From NCBI GenBank assembly GCA_900175165.2, contig FWWN02000239.1, positions 62,001 through 126,000 on the forward strand: a DNA stretch of 64,000 nucleotides. The letters are read 5' to 3'. Below, one piece after another: positions 11,529 to 22,920 of this stretch (position 1 is its first letter; each line of letters begins with the position of its first letter). This DNA is from Rhizomucor pusillus (Eukaryota; Mucoromycota; Mucoromycetes; Mucorales; Lichtheimiaceae). Both the position numbers and the translations under genes were made by a program. Below the pieces are notes generated by a model, which ran no database searches, had not been told where the DNA came from, and saw nothing but the letters and a program-made list of their open reading frames with translations.

Positions 11529-12389
11529 ATGCAATCGACTACTACTACGACCACTTCCTTCCCGTTCGAGTCACAACAGCCTCAACAGGATTTCATCATC
11601 AGTCCAATTGATTGCTCTCCAACAACATGGTCTTGTCCGCAATCGAGCACGCTACCATTAGAGGACCCGTTCTACGACATGCCTTTTATGTTCAATACCG
11701 CCATGCCTGTTATGTACAATTCACAGCCATTGCAAACAGTCTCGCAGCAACCATCGCCGCCACCTGCACTACTGCAACATCAGCTGCAGCAACCACTGTC
11801 ACAACCACAGCAATTGCCTCCGCCAATCACAACGCAGTTTGATGCTACTATGCATCATCATCTGCTCTCACCTGAAATTGCGACCGCGTCATCATCCCTA
11901 CCGTCCACACCGTCCGGCACGATAGTATCTGAAGAATGGCTCTTTGTAAGCACCAACAACAACGGCAGCAGAGGCAATAGCAATCAAGACACAACGGCTA
12001 CTACTACTAGTACTGCTCCTCGCGGCAGGAAACGCGCAGTGAGCGATCCCAACAACACGAACAAGAAACCCAACATGCAATATCAATGTCAGCACCCAGG
12101 ATGCGGTAAATCCTTCTCTCGGCCATATAACCTCACGTCGCATATGCGTACCCACACTCTAGAGCGACCGTACGCATGTAGACATTGCGGAAGACGTTTC
12201 GCTAGACAACACGATCGAAACAGACACGAGAAACTGCACTGGAAAGTTAAACCTTATGTATGCCACAACTGTAGAAAACCATTTGCGCGCCTGGACGCAC
12301 TTAACCGGCATCTCCGAGTACAAAACGGATGCGGATCTGTTATGCTTGCAGCTGCTGCCTTAGCTGCCTTTTACCATCCTTACTTGTAG
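11529..12389 (+). CDS. C2H2 zinc-finger transcription factor
   Basis: Intronless, 286 aa. The first ~150 residues are low-complexity Ser/Thr/Pro/Gln (runs of CAG/CAA and ACT codons), typical of an activation region. A basic patch APRGRKRAVSD precedes three adjacent zinc fingers at about residues 185-270. Finger 1 is CQHPGCGKSF...H-x3-H, finger 2 CRHCGRRFARQHDRNRHEKLH, and finger 3 CHNCRKPFARLDALNRH, ending in Cys instead of the second His after a longer spacer. The TRP/ERPYAC linkers and FARQHDRNRHEKLH resemble Crz1-type calcineurin-responsive factors, but no calcineurin docking motif was recognised, so the target pathway is open. The reading frame runs further upstream through the TATA box; that extension is rejected. 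Confidence 0.88.
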   Translation: MQSTTTTTTSFPFESQQPQQDFIISPIDCSPTTWSCPQSSTLPLEDPFYDMPFMFNTAMPVMYNSQPLQTVSQQPSPPPALLQHQLQQPLSQPQQLPPPITTQFDATMHHHLLSPEIATASSSLPSTPSGTIVSEEWLFVSTNNNGSRGNSNQDTTATTTSTAPRGRKRAVSDPNNTNKKPNMQYQCQHPGCGKSFSRPYNLTSHMRTHTLERPYACRHCGRRFARQHDRNRHEKLHWKVKPYVCHNCRKPFARLDALNRHLRVQNGCGSVMLAAAALAAFYHPYL

Positions 12390-13408
12390 TTTAACCGTCT
12401 CCCAACCTCCAACCTATACCCTCGTTTTATTCTCCTTGTCTCTCCGAATCACCTCATCATCATCTTGGTCCTCGTCATGTATATGTAATTATCTTTTTTT
12501 TCCTTTGGTTCAACAAAGATGGCCCCTGATCTTTCTCTGTGCCACCGTCTGTTCTCAAAAGTATTAGGATATGGTTCCACAGCAGAGTGTGATGAGTCAA
12601 GTTCATTGGTCGCGGGAGATCCACGCGCCCTCCAGAATCCTTGTTCCGCTTCGCTGTGTGAGCAGCTGAGGAGGAAATATTGACAGAGGAGAGTATGTGA
12701 GTGTATGTGCGTGTTTTAAAAAAAAAATTACAGAAACTGGGAAATATATAGAACAGCAAAGAATAGAGCGAGATTAAACGATAGGGGAGATATGCAGAGT
12801 TTGAATATGAGTTTTATTTTTCTAGATTTGTGTGTGCCTTTCGCTCTATACCTATCCGGCGGACTTGCATGGTTACGGGCACCCTTCCCCCCTTACTTTC
12901 GAACACACACACTACTCTCATAGAACACAACAACCCACACTCGTGGACGCAAAAACACAGCCAGGTAACGCGACCACGATGTACACAGACTCACCCCGAC
13001 CGATGGCACCTCTCTTTTTTTTTGCTCTCCTTCTCTATCCCCCCCCCGAGCTCTTGACTTTAGATAATGGTGCCATTGGCGCGCGACGATCGAACAAGGT
13101 AAGTGAAAAAAAAAGAAGGTTTACCTGGGTGCCCTGCGGCAACGAAGCGAGGCACTCTGTACTACCGACAGTTGTAGCACTCGCGATAGAGATGGGCAGA
13201 GAGAGCGACAACAGAAGCGAGAAAGAGAGAAAGAGAAAGAGAGAGGCACACAGAGACGAACTCGCACTCCGTCTTTCTTCTCTTCCTCTTCTTTTCCTTT
13301 TATTTCCGCGACTCCTATAAAGGCCCTTTCTCTCCATCCCCTTGTCCTTCCTTTACCACGCACTACTTACCTACTCTGTCACCACCACCATCAACACCAC
13401 CACCCGCC
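12390..13408. other. Spacer: C2H2 3' flank and bHLH promoter
   Basis: About 1 kb without a supported gene. It contains the C2H2 gene 3' flank, an AG-rich microsatellite-like stretch at about 13195-13255, and the bHLH promoter with a TATA box at 13316-13321. Short CT- and AG-rich open frames here look like composition artefacts. Confidence 0.6.
13316..13321 (+). promoter_or_regulatory. TATA box of the bHLH factor gene
   Basis: TATAAA preceded by pyrimidine-rich DNA and followed by a short CT/CCA-rich leader; it lies 93 nt upstream of the ATG in a CACCCGCCATGG start context. Confidence 0.65.
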
Positions 13409-14196
13409 ATGGATAAATTTGTCTTTTCTGCAGATTATCCTGCTGCCATGTACACTGCTGGAGGTAAAACCGCTGCGCGTTTTGACATACACAAGATAGA
13501 GTTGCATGCGCCTGTGCTAACATTCGAGTATGTAACAACGACAGCACCGCCACCACCGCCACCTCTCTATGTTAACCCGAACGTCGTTGCAGCGTCGTCC
13601 TCGTCGCCGTTCCAGGAACCACCTCTCATGGTGGCCTCGTCATCCTCGTCAACCACGACCTCGGCGTCGTCGTCATCCTTGGATGCGTTTTACTGCCCCG
13701 AGTTCCTGCAGTACTCGGAGGAAACGTTTCGCGACCAGCCCAAGCCAAAGAAGCAGCGGCAGGAAGAAATAAGTAACACCGAGGGACTCTCGACGGCTGA
13801 GATGCGTCGCCAGATCCACATCCAGTCTGAGCAGAAACGACGCGCCCAGATCAAGGACGGTTTTGAGGATTTACGAAACGAGCTGCCTGCGTGCCTCAAC
13901 AAGAAGATGAGTAAGGTTGCGCTTTTGCACAAGAGTAAGTTCCTATTTCTTTTTTTTTGTTTCAATGTAAAAGAAAAAGCCCTGAGAATGATGATGGTGA
14001 TCTAATATGTGCGGTGTGGTTTCCAGCTGTGCAACACATTCAACATCTCAAGAACACGCAGGCAACCATCCTGCAGGAACTGGAGCGCCTCGCTCACGAA
14101 AACGAACAGCTCCGCAAGTTCCAGCACGACGTCTTGCAGCGACAAGCTCTCGAGGATATGTACCCTGGTGCTGCTGCTACTATGGGCAATTTGTAA
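13409..14196 (+). CDS. bHLH transcription factor, MLX/Mondo-like
   Basis: Two exons (13409-13934, 14027-14196) encode 231 aa. The N-terminal half is low complexity with poly-Pro and poly-Ser runs. The bHLH domain spans residues ~131-190. Its basic region IHIQSEQKRRAQIKDGF has the H-x3-E-x2-R arrangement expected for E-box (CACGTG) recognition. The loop is short (PACLNKKMSK), and helix 2 runs into a leucine-zipper-like stretch (TILQELERLAHENEQL). The intron falls inside helix 2 and joining restores LLHKTVQHIQHLK. The H-x-Q-x-E-QKRR pattern resembles animal MLX, so a dimerising E-box factor is likely. The pathway is not visible. Confidence 0.88.
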
Positions 14197-14216
14197 TAGT
14201 TCCTCGTCGTCTCCCC

Positions 14217-14247
<31 letters not shown>

Positions 14248-15029
14248 CCTTTTGGCGAGTGAAATCGAAAGCATCCTTTTTCTTTTTACCTTTCCACCAA
14301 CAACAACAACAACAGCAACTAGCAACAGCGCAAACTCCTGCACAACACTACCCATTTTACAAGCAAATATTACACATTTTTCTCGCACATACGGGCAATT
14401 CCTCTGTCGCACACACGCAACACACAACACACAAATCTACCTTCTCCCTTCTTCATAGAATGACTTGCTTAAGCTAAAATTACCCTTAAGGTCTGTTTCT
14501 TCTTCTTTCTTTTCTTTCCCTTTTCTTTTTTGTTTTCTACGGCACACACACACAAATTTACTTTGTATCTCACTTTCTCCATCTAATGCTTCCCTTTTTT
14601 TCCTTTTACTTTTTCTGTTTTCTCTTCCCCATTTCTTTTTCGTTGAATGAATAAAAATAAAATGATTTTCTGCTAATCATCATCACTTTAATAAAGATCG
14701 AACCATTTCATCTTTTAATAGAACACACAGAGATTATGGTTTACAATATATTCTGCAAAAGAAAAGCAATGCAAAAATATGTGAAAAACTAAAGTAGCGG
14801 GCAAATAACAAAATAAGAGGAGAAGGTCTTTAGAAAAAGGAAAAAGTTTGTCAGGCAGGATATCGAAGGAAAAAAGATAAAAGATAAAAGAGGAACCATC
14901 GTGGGAGTGGGATAGACGTGCGCGCGAGAGAGGTAGAATGCTGTGGTTTGCATGTAACTTACGAACAATGGCCAAGATAGAGAGATAGAGAGAGGAGAGC
15001 GACGTAAACTTTTTCTACGGATCATAGTA
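14197..15029. other. Convergent 3' region of the bHLH and syntaxin genes
   Basis: Contains a (CAA)n run at about 14217-14248, a shorter CAA run near 14300, CT-rich DNA, and AATAAA-type signals near 14650 and 14689 that could end the bHLH transcript. The right part is the syntaxin 3' flank. No coding sequence is supported. Confidence 0.6.
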
Positions 15030-15986
15030 TTACTGGGAGGAGGAGTCTCCACCGCTGCTGCCTCCGCCTCCGCCTCCGCGAGGAGCAAACTCGACAGCGA
15101 GAACAATGACGATAATGATTATGATGACGGCAAAGATACCAAAGCAGATCCATTTCTTTCTGCGAGTCAGTCTTGCATAGTGAACAGCCTTGCCAACCTC
15201 CTGGTTGCCCTTTTCGAGATCGTTGACGACCTGGTATGAGCTATCTTCGATTTGGGTGAGGACCTTGCCCTGGTTCTCGAGCAAGAATTGCATTTCTTGG
15301 AAGAGCGAGGTGAGTTCCTCAACGCTCTTTGCTAAGCGGCGGATATCCTCGTGGCGTTCCTTGACGGCATCCAAGGTCTGCTGTCCCTCGTACCGTCGCT
15401 GCTCGTTTGTCATGGACTGCATGAGCTGCTGTGCAAACACAGCCGGTCTTCCTTGCTCGGCTTGGGAGATGGCCTGCTCGATTTCTTCGGGTGTTGCCGA
15501 GGGGTTCGCGATACGAATCTGTCGCTCGTACATTCTGGCTTCGGCTTTCTGGAAATCGACAGCAACCTGTCTGTTTTTCGAGATGGCATCCATGAACGAC
15601 TTTGTCACATTCGAAAACTGGTTTTTGCGGATGGCCAGGTCCGTGTTACGAGGCGTAGGCTCGATCTCCTTGAGCTTGCTCTTCACGTGCATCATGATAC
15701 GCTGCGTCTCGTCTGTCAAGTCCTCGAGCTGCCCGCGGATACGCGCTTCTTCCCGGGCGTCGGCCGCTTGCAGCATATTCCCCTGGAGCGACTGGATTTG
15801 TGCTGTGTTGTCATTGATGGTGCGGATGCTCTCTTGGATATGCGAGATTTCATTCAAAAAGCCATCCATCGAGGCAGGGTCGGATTGCGTTGCCAGGAGA
15901 GGGCGCATCTCGTACCGGCCGGGATTAGGGTTCCCGGAAGCAGCAGGTGCCGGGCGCGAAAGTTCAGCGAGACGGTCTACACTCAT
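15030..15986 (-). CDS. SSO1: Plasma-membrane syntaxin (Sso1/Sso2 type Qa-SNARE)
   Basis: Intronless, 318 aa. The N-terminal three-helix (Habc) region spans ~50-190 with coiled-coil character. The SNARE motif at ~215-275 (RHEDIRRLAKSVEELTSLF onward) has the zero-layer Gln in LENQGKVL. A basic RRKKW boundary leads into one C-terminal membrane anchor rich in Ile/Val, and a short Gly/Ser tail follows. It drives fusion of secretory vesicles with the plasma membrane together with Sec9- and Snc-type partners. The frame stays open upstream through a hydrophobic CT-derived stretch. I used the ATG at 15986 (MSVDRLAEL) because that upstream part is pyrimidine-rich leader and would create a spurious second membrane segment. 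The short glycine-rich lumenal tail is unusual for the family. Confidence 0.93.
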   Translation of the reverse strand: MSVDRLAELSRPAPAASGNPNPGRYEMRPLLATQSDPASMDGFLNEISHIQESIRTINDNTAQIQSLQGNMLQAADAREEARIRGQLEDLTDETQRIMMHVKSKLKEIEPTPRNTDLAIRKNQFSNVTKSFMDAISKNRQVAVDFQKAEARMYERQIRIANPSATPEEIEQAISQAEQGRPAVFAQQLMQSMTNEQRRYEGQQTLDAVKERHEDIRRLAKSVEELTSLFQEMQFLLENQGKVLTQIEDSSYQVVNDLEKGNQEVGKAVHYARLTRRKKWICFGIFAVIIIIIVIVLAVEFAPRGGGGGGSSGGDSSSQ

Positions 15987-16760
15987 TGATGAGAAAAGGG
16001 CAAGAAGGGCAAGAGCAGTAAAACAAAAGAGGAACAAGAAGAAGGAAAAAAGAAGGAAAGGAAAATAGCGGCCCTCGTAAAAATAGCGCTGGTTGCAAGC
16101 TCCCTCAATCAAAGCAACAGGATCACCAAAAAATAGCGGGCAGTAAGAACAGCAGCCATATTTTGCAACCCAGCAGTACCTTTTTTTAAAGCTGAGCCCT
16201 CAGCCAAAGCTTGGGGGATCGGCTTGGCAGATTGTTTTGGTCAGGGTCGATCAAAATGTGTCAGATGGTGTAAACTAGGCCCAGGCTTGCTAAACCTGGT
16301 TCAACCACGCAAAACTGGGTCGCTATCACATTTCAATTGAGCGTTATATAACAGCTCTAGGGCTACAATCATTTTATCAGGCTCAGAAAAAAATGGGATC
16401 TTATCACTCATGAATGCTAGCCACATTATTGCCAAATTGGGTTGACCAAAGAATCTGGATGTTTAGCCAAGATAATCACTGTAGGTCGATCATGAATATG
16501 TGAGGTTGAGCGTAACCATGAGTCGCATCTATCTACGAAAGCAGCCTATCTTCGAAAGCAGTCCAAAATGACACAATAATAGTTGGCTTAATAAATCTCA
16601 ATGCTACCAGCAAAAAAGAATCAATGCGACCTTGTGGCGCCACAGCACGGCAATCCCGATCCGGGCGTTTAAACAAACAAAGCATTCTTCTTTCTTGTTG
16701 TTGCTACAAAGTAAAGTCCAAGGGTATATATTATAATATATGTATATTTATCGATCGTGC
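15987..16760. other. Spacer: syntaxin promoter and J-protein 3' flank
   Basis: The first ~150 bases are the purine-rich (on this strand) leader of the syntaxin gene. The remainder is AT-rich DNA with no supported gene, ending in the 3' flank of the J-protein gene. Confidence 0.55.
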
Positions 16761-17954
16761 TCAACGGGCCGTTCCTGTGTAGCGTTCACCAGCTTCCAGC
16801 AACCCAACCGCTAATTTTAACGCATTCTCCACGCGAGTGCCAAGAATGCCCTGCTGTTGTTGTTGCTGCTGCTGTTTCTGGCTGCTCGAGTTATCATCGT
16901 TGTCGTCGTTGTCCTGATCCTGTTCCAGTTTCCGTTGCTGTTGCTGTTGTTTCTCCCGCGAAGCTGTGTTGATCATGATCGGTAATTGAAGTAACACTTT
17001 GCAGATTGTGATAGAAAGTTGCATTCTGCGCCAAATGTCAAAGTAAGACAGTCGCCGCAGTTCCTGTTGGAGCTCGTACAGCCGCATCAGTTCGAACTGT
17101 ACTACCTTGTAGTATGTGCGTGTAGCTTTGCCTCGCAGTGTGAGCAGAAGATCTTCTTGGCAAAGGATCTATAAAAAAAGAAACTTACATAGCAGCAATT
17201 CGCGCATTTTCCGGAACGCGAGTTCAATCTGGATGACGGCGTCTTCGCTGATATGCATACCAGGATTTGTTTCATTCAATGCGTCTGTGTGCAGCGAATG
17301 TGTAAAAAAAAAGGTATCACGTGGATGTGTATATATACTTACGTATAAATGCACGCATGGTCTGGAATTCACCATCCATCATTTCCATGAAAAGTTGATG
17401 TAGCACACGCTGGAGGGTCTCGTTCGGATGGTCGCCGTTTGTCCGTACAAATGGTGATCCAACACCTCCGATGGGATACTGTCCTGGTTTCGACAGGTCG
17501 TACATGATCTTTGATGAAGGGTTGCTCAACGTTTCATACGCAAGTGATAGCACTATATGTATATTTCATCAGTTATCACATTGCACACATTCAAGAGCAC
17601 TAGGACGCACATTGGAAACTTTCGGTCGCTCGAGGGTACGGAGGAACGAATTTATCCGGATGGCACACTCGGCTTCTCTGCAAAGTATCATTGAATGGAT
17701 GAATATTCTATTCTTTCTCTATATTGTATGCTCTCTCACACAGCATTATTTACCCTAATATATGCTCGCCGTATTTCTTCGACAGACGCATTTTTGTTGA
17801 TTCCAAGCACCTGGTAATAATTTGCTGCATTCAGGATATCTTCAACCTGTTTGTATTTATCACGCTCGCCTCCTTGCCGCGAGCCTGACTTTGTTGTCGT
17901 TGCTGACGATGCCGTCGGTGGCGCATTGCTTCCCCACGGATTGATGAATGGCAT
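16761..17954 (-). CDS. Cytosolic J-protein with poly-Gln tract
   Basis: Five exons (17954-17754, 17677-17611, 17552-17343, 17284-17189, 17101-16761) encode 304 aa. A J domain starts at about residue 44 (NYYQVLGINKNASVEEIRRAY), and HPD is restored by the first splice in RRSRVCHPDKF. The LSLAYETLSNPSSK helix follows. The C-terminal part is helical (FELMRLYELQQELRRLSYFDIWRR). It then has an eight-glutamine run next to an Asp/Asn-rich segment and ends in TGTAR. No signal peptide or membrane segment is seen, so an Hsp70 co-chaperone in the cytosol or nucleus is likely. Client specificity is unknown. The fourth intron needs the acceptor at 17102; a closer AG at 17169 would leave a 20-nt intron and break the frame. 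Confidence 0.85.
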
Positions 17955-18418
17955 TGTAAATTGTGTGTGTGCGATGCAAGAAAAAAGAGGAATACAAGGG
18001 GAAATGACAAGTCAGAATATGAAACGGGCTAGTAGAAACGGCTCCCTTAAACCAGGGTTAGGTTCTCCTTGGAGAGGTTGAAGCCAAGTTTTTGGTATGT
18101 GTGGAAGAAAGAGTGTGCAAAAGATAAGGGCCCAGGATCAGGCCTTGTTTGGTCCTTTCATGTGAAAATGCACTGTGCAAAAGTCAGTGAGCAGCAGCAG
18201 CAGAGACAGACAGATGGGGGACAACACGGTTCGCTTTTTTTACACCTTTTTTTATTATTTACTTCTAAAAATTGGAGAAACTGGTATAATCATGCTATGT
18301 TTTTGAACCGTTTTTTTTTTTGGTGTAGAGGAAACTCATGGTATATGTCATAGAGAGATGAGATATGAAGCTATGGTAAACATTTCGCAAGATAATGTAT
18401 TATTTTGTTTTCCTTTTT
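17955..18418. other. Spacer: J-protein promoter and Argonaute 3' flank
   Basis: About 460 bases holding the upstream region of the J-protein gene and the 3' flank of the minus-strand Argonaute gene. No gene is supported. Confidence 0.55.
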
Positions 18419-21310
18419 TTACATGTAGTACATAACTAGCGTCAAATATCGTTAGCTTACCCCATTCAATGCTTGTTAAAGCTTGTTACTTTGCGCTTAC
18501 CTTTCTGAAGCTCTTCTTTCACGGCAGCAAATGCAGCTAGTTGCTGTTCCTGATCCAGGGATTCCGAGGTGGCTTCGGTGTCAGACCAGTTTTCGCCGCG
18601 GCGATGAAAGCGTGCACGGGCAGCGACGAGGTCAGCGTAGTAAGCTGGTGGGACAATGGAGACTGCGCGGGTGGCCCGTCCATAAATGTAGCACAGGCGG
18701 TATGTTAGTTCTTGCAAAGAATCTGATGTGAACTTGTTCTCATCAAATAGCACATGATAGTGTGTCGGGCGCGAAGTGCCTTGCAATCCCGCATGCGATT
18801 GGAGATAAAAGTCGAATTCAAAAGGATGCACAATGTTGGTATCTACAACTGTGCCAGGAAGACAGTTGCCAGTGCGATCAGCGTCCTTTTGGTCAATCGG
18901 GAAGAAACGAGCATGGTGACGCTTTTGCACAACGACAAAGGTGAGCGTTGGGTTGTAGTTGGTGTCTAATGAGCGGCACGCAGCCTTGATTTGCTTGACT
19001 TCGTTGTCAAGGATCTGTCTGAACTGACCTTCGGACACACCGTCTCGGTAGAATAAAATGCGTTCGGGTTTCTGGCCGCAGTGCTGATAAAATCTCTTGA
19101 ACAAGTCTTTGATCATGTTTGCAAGATCGGCAATGATTTCTGTGCGGTTGGCTTGGACGCGGATGGAGCTGGCGTAGCGCGAGGCTCGGGCATCCATGCT
19201 GGCACACACGGCAGCGATCGAAGGTCGGTTGAAATCACCAGGTGCAGGGTGCGTCACGTCAGCACCGAGAACAATGGTCGGTCTATCAGAAATGAATGGG
19301 ATTTGCTTCGGTGCAAGGAACAAGTTCATGCCGCCGAGTTTCATGTTGACCTTGAGGCATACGTTGGCGCAGTATTGCTTTTTTGCTTCCATAATGTGTC
19401 GGCTCTGCAAGCACTGGGTGGGTATGCCGATCACTGTTATGTTTAATCGCCATGTAAGCTAACGTCCCGAAATTTCGGTTAATTTACTGAAATACTTACC
19501 GGTATCAGAAATACGTTTGATCTCTGCATAGAGAGGCACACCGGTGTTTGGCAGAATGCAGACAAGCAGCTGCGGGGGAGCCTTGGCGGCGTTGCCAGCT
19601 TGGAGCCACGCTTCTTTTAGAGCTCTGTCGATGCTACCTTGTGGATCATACGTTGCGATTGGAGGTTGTCGATTCAACACGGTCTATACAAGCGGTGCAA
19701 CGAAACCAGTACATAAATATAAAGAATCATCTTTTTTTGCAGTGCTTGCTCGCTTACCAAACCAGTGTCAATAAACGTGGTGCACAGCTCACGAATGAAT
19801 TTTTGAATGACAGGGACAGCCAAAGTAGTCATAAAATTGACAACAGCCCATGAACCGAGGGTAGCACCATGAGCGACCTTCTTGCCTCGCAAATTCCATG
19901 CACCGTTTTGAGGTTGAAATACGCCGTCCGCGCTAGATGGGTTGTACGAAATCTGAGGTGTCGGAAGCACTCGGGCATCCACGATCGTCATCTCAGGCTT
20001 GACAGTCATGCCAAACTGCTGCATATACTCGTTATCCTTGTATTTTAGTAGCTGGAACCCGTCGTTGATCTTATTTGCCCGCACAGATGGTTTCTGGCAT
20101 GTGAACTTTATCATCTCGGCCGTCTGTTTCTCGTTGAGCTTCTTCATGAAGCGCTGCGCAGGCACAACTTGACAGAGCTCCATCGGCAAAAACTGTTCCC
20201 TCTTTCCGCCCCTGAGCACGACGCACGGCAAGAACGAGAACGCAAGACGTCGGTTGTATCGCTCCTGAAAGTACTGAGGGACAGTCTGCTCAGTGCCAGT
20301 CTGGTCATCCTTGAAGACGGTGCGGTCTGCAGACGATGGCGTAACCCTGAGAATTTTGTACTTGCGTTGCGTGTCTTTGCGATGGATGAGAGTGACCTTG
20401 AGTCCCTTGACCGACTTTTCAAGCTTGATGCGATCGCGCTCCGACAATCCGCGTCGAAGCTCGTCTACGCTCCGGCGGTTGAGGATCTTGGCCGCCAAGT
20501 CATGCAAAGGACCACTCTCGTAGAACGCCGTGGCGCTCACGTCAATATTGATCATCATCCTTCCACATGCAGGACGCGCCGATTGGTAGAATCCTTGCCA
20601 GACCTCTGCAGCATTTGGAAGCGGGCGCTTGTCTTGCGGCGTGAAAAACGAACGACCCACAGTTGCATACATCATGCTTGGCATATGACGTATCAAGACA
20701 TCGAGCACCATAATACCTGTGTATAATGATTTGTATGTGAGCAAACGATGGCGTATATCGATATGCAAAACGTTGAGACTCACATGTCAAACAGTTGTTG
20801 CTAAGCGCTGCTTCTCCATTAAGGAACATTCGAAGTTCATCCATGTAAACTTCACCGACGTACTTGATCCGGATGATGAACTTGCCAGCTGGGCGTTTGA
20901 CACCACCTTCTTGGTCTTGCAATTCCACCTAAAGGAGTTTCCGGATGTTGTCAACGCAGCTTGCGTAGTTGCACATTTGAAAAAAAAGCCCAAAGAGCTA
21001 CACTTACTTCATACTGCGCAGCTCCTTCGGGACCTAGTGGAAGCTTCTCAGGCGCAAACACGTTCTTACGGCCATCATACACAGGCCGTATTGTTCTCAA
21101 GAGACCTTGACCACCAATGTTCTCAAACGCTTTCCAGACCCTGCGGTACAAGGCCGGAGGTGCACTCGAGGGATCGATGGACACATCGTAGTGGTAAAGG
21201 TTCTTGGTCGGGAAGGAAAGCACCTCGAAAAAGTTGCTGCGAACGCGAACGGGTCGACCGACTTTACCAGAACCAGGTCGAAGGACATAATCGGTGAGTT
21301 GCAGAGCCAT
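18419..21310 (-). CDS. AGO: Argonaute protein
   Basis: Six exons (21310-21008, 20928-20784, 20716-19758, 19683-19500, 19433-18501, 18435-18419) encode 846 aa. Domains in order are the N domain (~1-130), the linker/DUF1785 with VLDVLIRHMPSM (~150-205), PAZ (~220-345), MID (~440-545, LLVCILPNTGVPLYAEIKR) and PIWI (~550-846). The slicer residues look intact: D589 in GADVTHP, the glutamate finger E629 in NRTEII, D661 in YRDGVSEGQ and the His in THYHVL. It should load small RNAs and cleave targets in RNA silencing. The last exon is 17 nt and supplies VMYYM, a normal Argonaute C-terminus. Reading through the intron instead would give a 16-residue non-conserved tail. An in-frame ATG 30 nt upstream is possible but less conserved. 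Confidence 0.95.
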
Positions 21311-22235
21311 AGGGTAAGGACACGGAAGAAGGGAAAGCACGAGTCAAAAAAATTTTCGAATGAGAAAAAACGAAGGGAAAAGAAAGGCGGATGCAGCCGC
21401 GGTGGACAAACGCAAACAACTTTGAGCCCGTCTGTTTGTGGGGCCCTTTTTATAGTTTTCCATTATTGTTTTGCCATTGTGCGACACATCCTGCATCTGC
21501 ATCTCAAAATGTTGTGGTCGCATATGCAGGTTTTCGACCACCAGACTTGACATCTTGTCCTACAAGTGTTATCACATCTGTACTCGATCAGCTGGTACGT
21601 AACTTTATTTCGTCCAGGAGCACTTTTACTTGATAACTACAAGTATTGTTTTGATTCTATCGGCTTGATCTGAACCCCTGCGCATTTCATTAAGTTCGCC
21701 TAGTGTTCCATGCGCTGCATAAATTCTCTTTGCCGCTCATGACCTCATGATACTTCTATTCTGGTGTAGGTATTAACAACATCTTACATACTTGCAACAT
21801 TCTCAGTTCATTGTACAGCTCCGTCAATGACATCCCCTTTTGTTACTCGCTGCATGGTATTAATGAGCTTGTTCCTAAGTAAACCATTGGATCTTTTAAA
21901 AAGTTCCAAGGACTCTGCAAGATCTGCAAAAGTTTCACTTGGGTCAATTATATTTCCATGTTCATTATATCCAGAGTCATATTAAATAGGTCTATTGTAT
22001 AGGTTTGCTATCAATGGTGCCACCCTTCATGTTTTAATCATACAAATATCTTTCACCCAATATCAACAGTTTATTCGACATATACATACTACTTTTCTGC
22101 ATTATCTCGACTCGCTTATTGGTGAATCATCAAAAAAAAGTACCTTCAAGACCTGCACAGACATTCAGGTGGATTCCCTTTTTCTGTCAAGATTACACGC
22201 GCACTGGGCCCCCTTAACATGTTAACTTTCAAGAG

Positions 22236-22252
22236 GTATAAAAGGCGGTCGC
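22236..22252 (+). promoter_or_regulatory. Orphan TATA module, copy 1
   Basis: GTATAAAAGGCGG followed by TCGC, then GA(G)TAAACGA and AGATCTTT within 35 nt. The same order occurs in copy 2. No coding sequence begins within several hundred bases downstream. Confidence 0.45.
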
Positions 22253-22903
22253 TGTAAGCTGAGTAAACGATTTAGATCTTTTATCTGTTAGTCTGCGACA
22301 AGGCATTTCAACAAGGTTCAGCCCGAGCTAATGCATCCGTACTTCTCTATTCTGGTTGCATGTTTCTTATATTTGGATAGATTGCATTGATAAAGTTAGA
22401 TACAATAGTCGCTGCAAGGCTTCTTGGATGATTCCCGCGTTCGGCATGCTTCTTGGCTGAACGTTAGTGCTGCCATTGTTGCACGTCTTCCCTTTCTGTG
22501 ACCGCTGAATAAAAGATAGCAAATAAGAAACCATCTTATAAATAACAATATCTTGCACTATGCTGATGTGTGCACACTATGAGTAAACATGCGCCTCACT
22601 CGAGACCATCGTGGTGCCGGCTGTCTTTAATCCAAACATATAAATTAGACATTTATCAATATCAAATGCATCTTATCTTTATTTTTCTTTTTATCAATAG
22701 CTATTGTATCCTTTTTATCCAATATATTGCATTATCCTTTCATAAGCTTGCAAGACCTTGAGATCTCGTCTTTTGATCACTGATACGAAAATGGAAACAG
22801 GTTACGCTGGTTCATCTGACCGAAAACCACTTGGCTCCAATCCATCTGAAAAGAAACCCCTTGAACTCGTACTTTCTATTGGATAATGTAGAATCTGCGA
22901 AAA

Positions 22904-22920
22904 GTATAAAAGGCGGCCGC
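22904..22920 (+). promoter_or_regulatory. Orphan TATA module, copy 2
   Basis: GTATAAAAGGCGG followed by CCGC: one mismatch in 17 to copy 1, 668 bp away. It is followed by AAAGCGAATAAAGAC and AGATCTTT. The AIG1-like gene starts 480 bp downstream, so this copy could be a distal promoter for it. Confidence 0.45.

Noticed and set aside
14217..14248. (CAA)n run considered as coding poly-Gln
   Set aside because: It lies after the bHLH stop codon with no continuing gene; a 3' UTR microsatellite is simpler.
15190..16068. 292-residue plus-strand open frame
   Set aside because: Exactly antisense to the intronless syntaxin gene, Ser/Arg/Cys-rich without domain; a codon-usage shadow.
15987..16112. N-terminal hydrophobic extension of syntaxin
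   Set aside because: It translates the CT-rich leader into Phe/Leu; a second membrane segment does not fit a tail-anchored SNARE, and a good ATG follows.
17169..17188. A 20-nt stretch with perfect splice ends (GTAAGT...TTATAG) in the J-protein gene
   Set aside because: Far too short for a fungal intron, and removing it breaks the frame. The acceptor at 17102 gives an 87-nt intron and keeps the conserved helix in frame.
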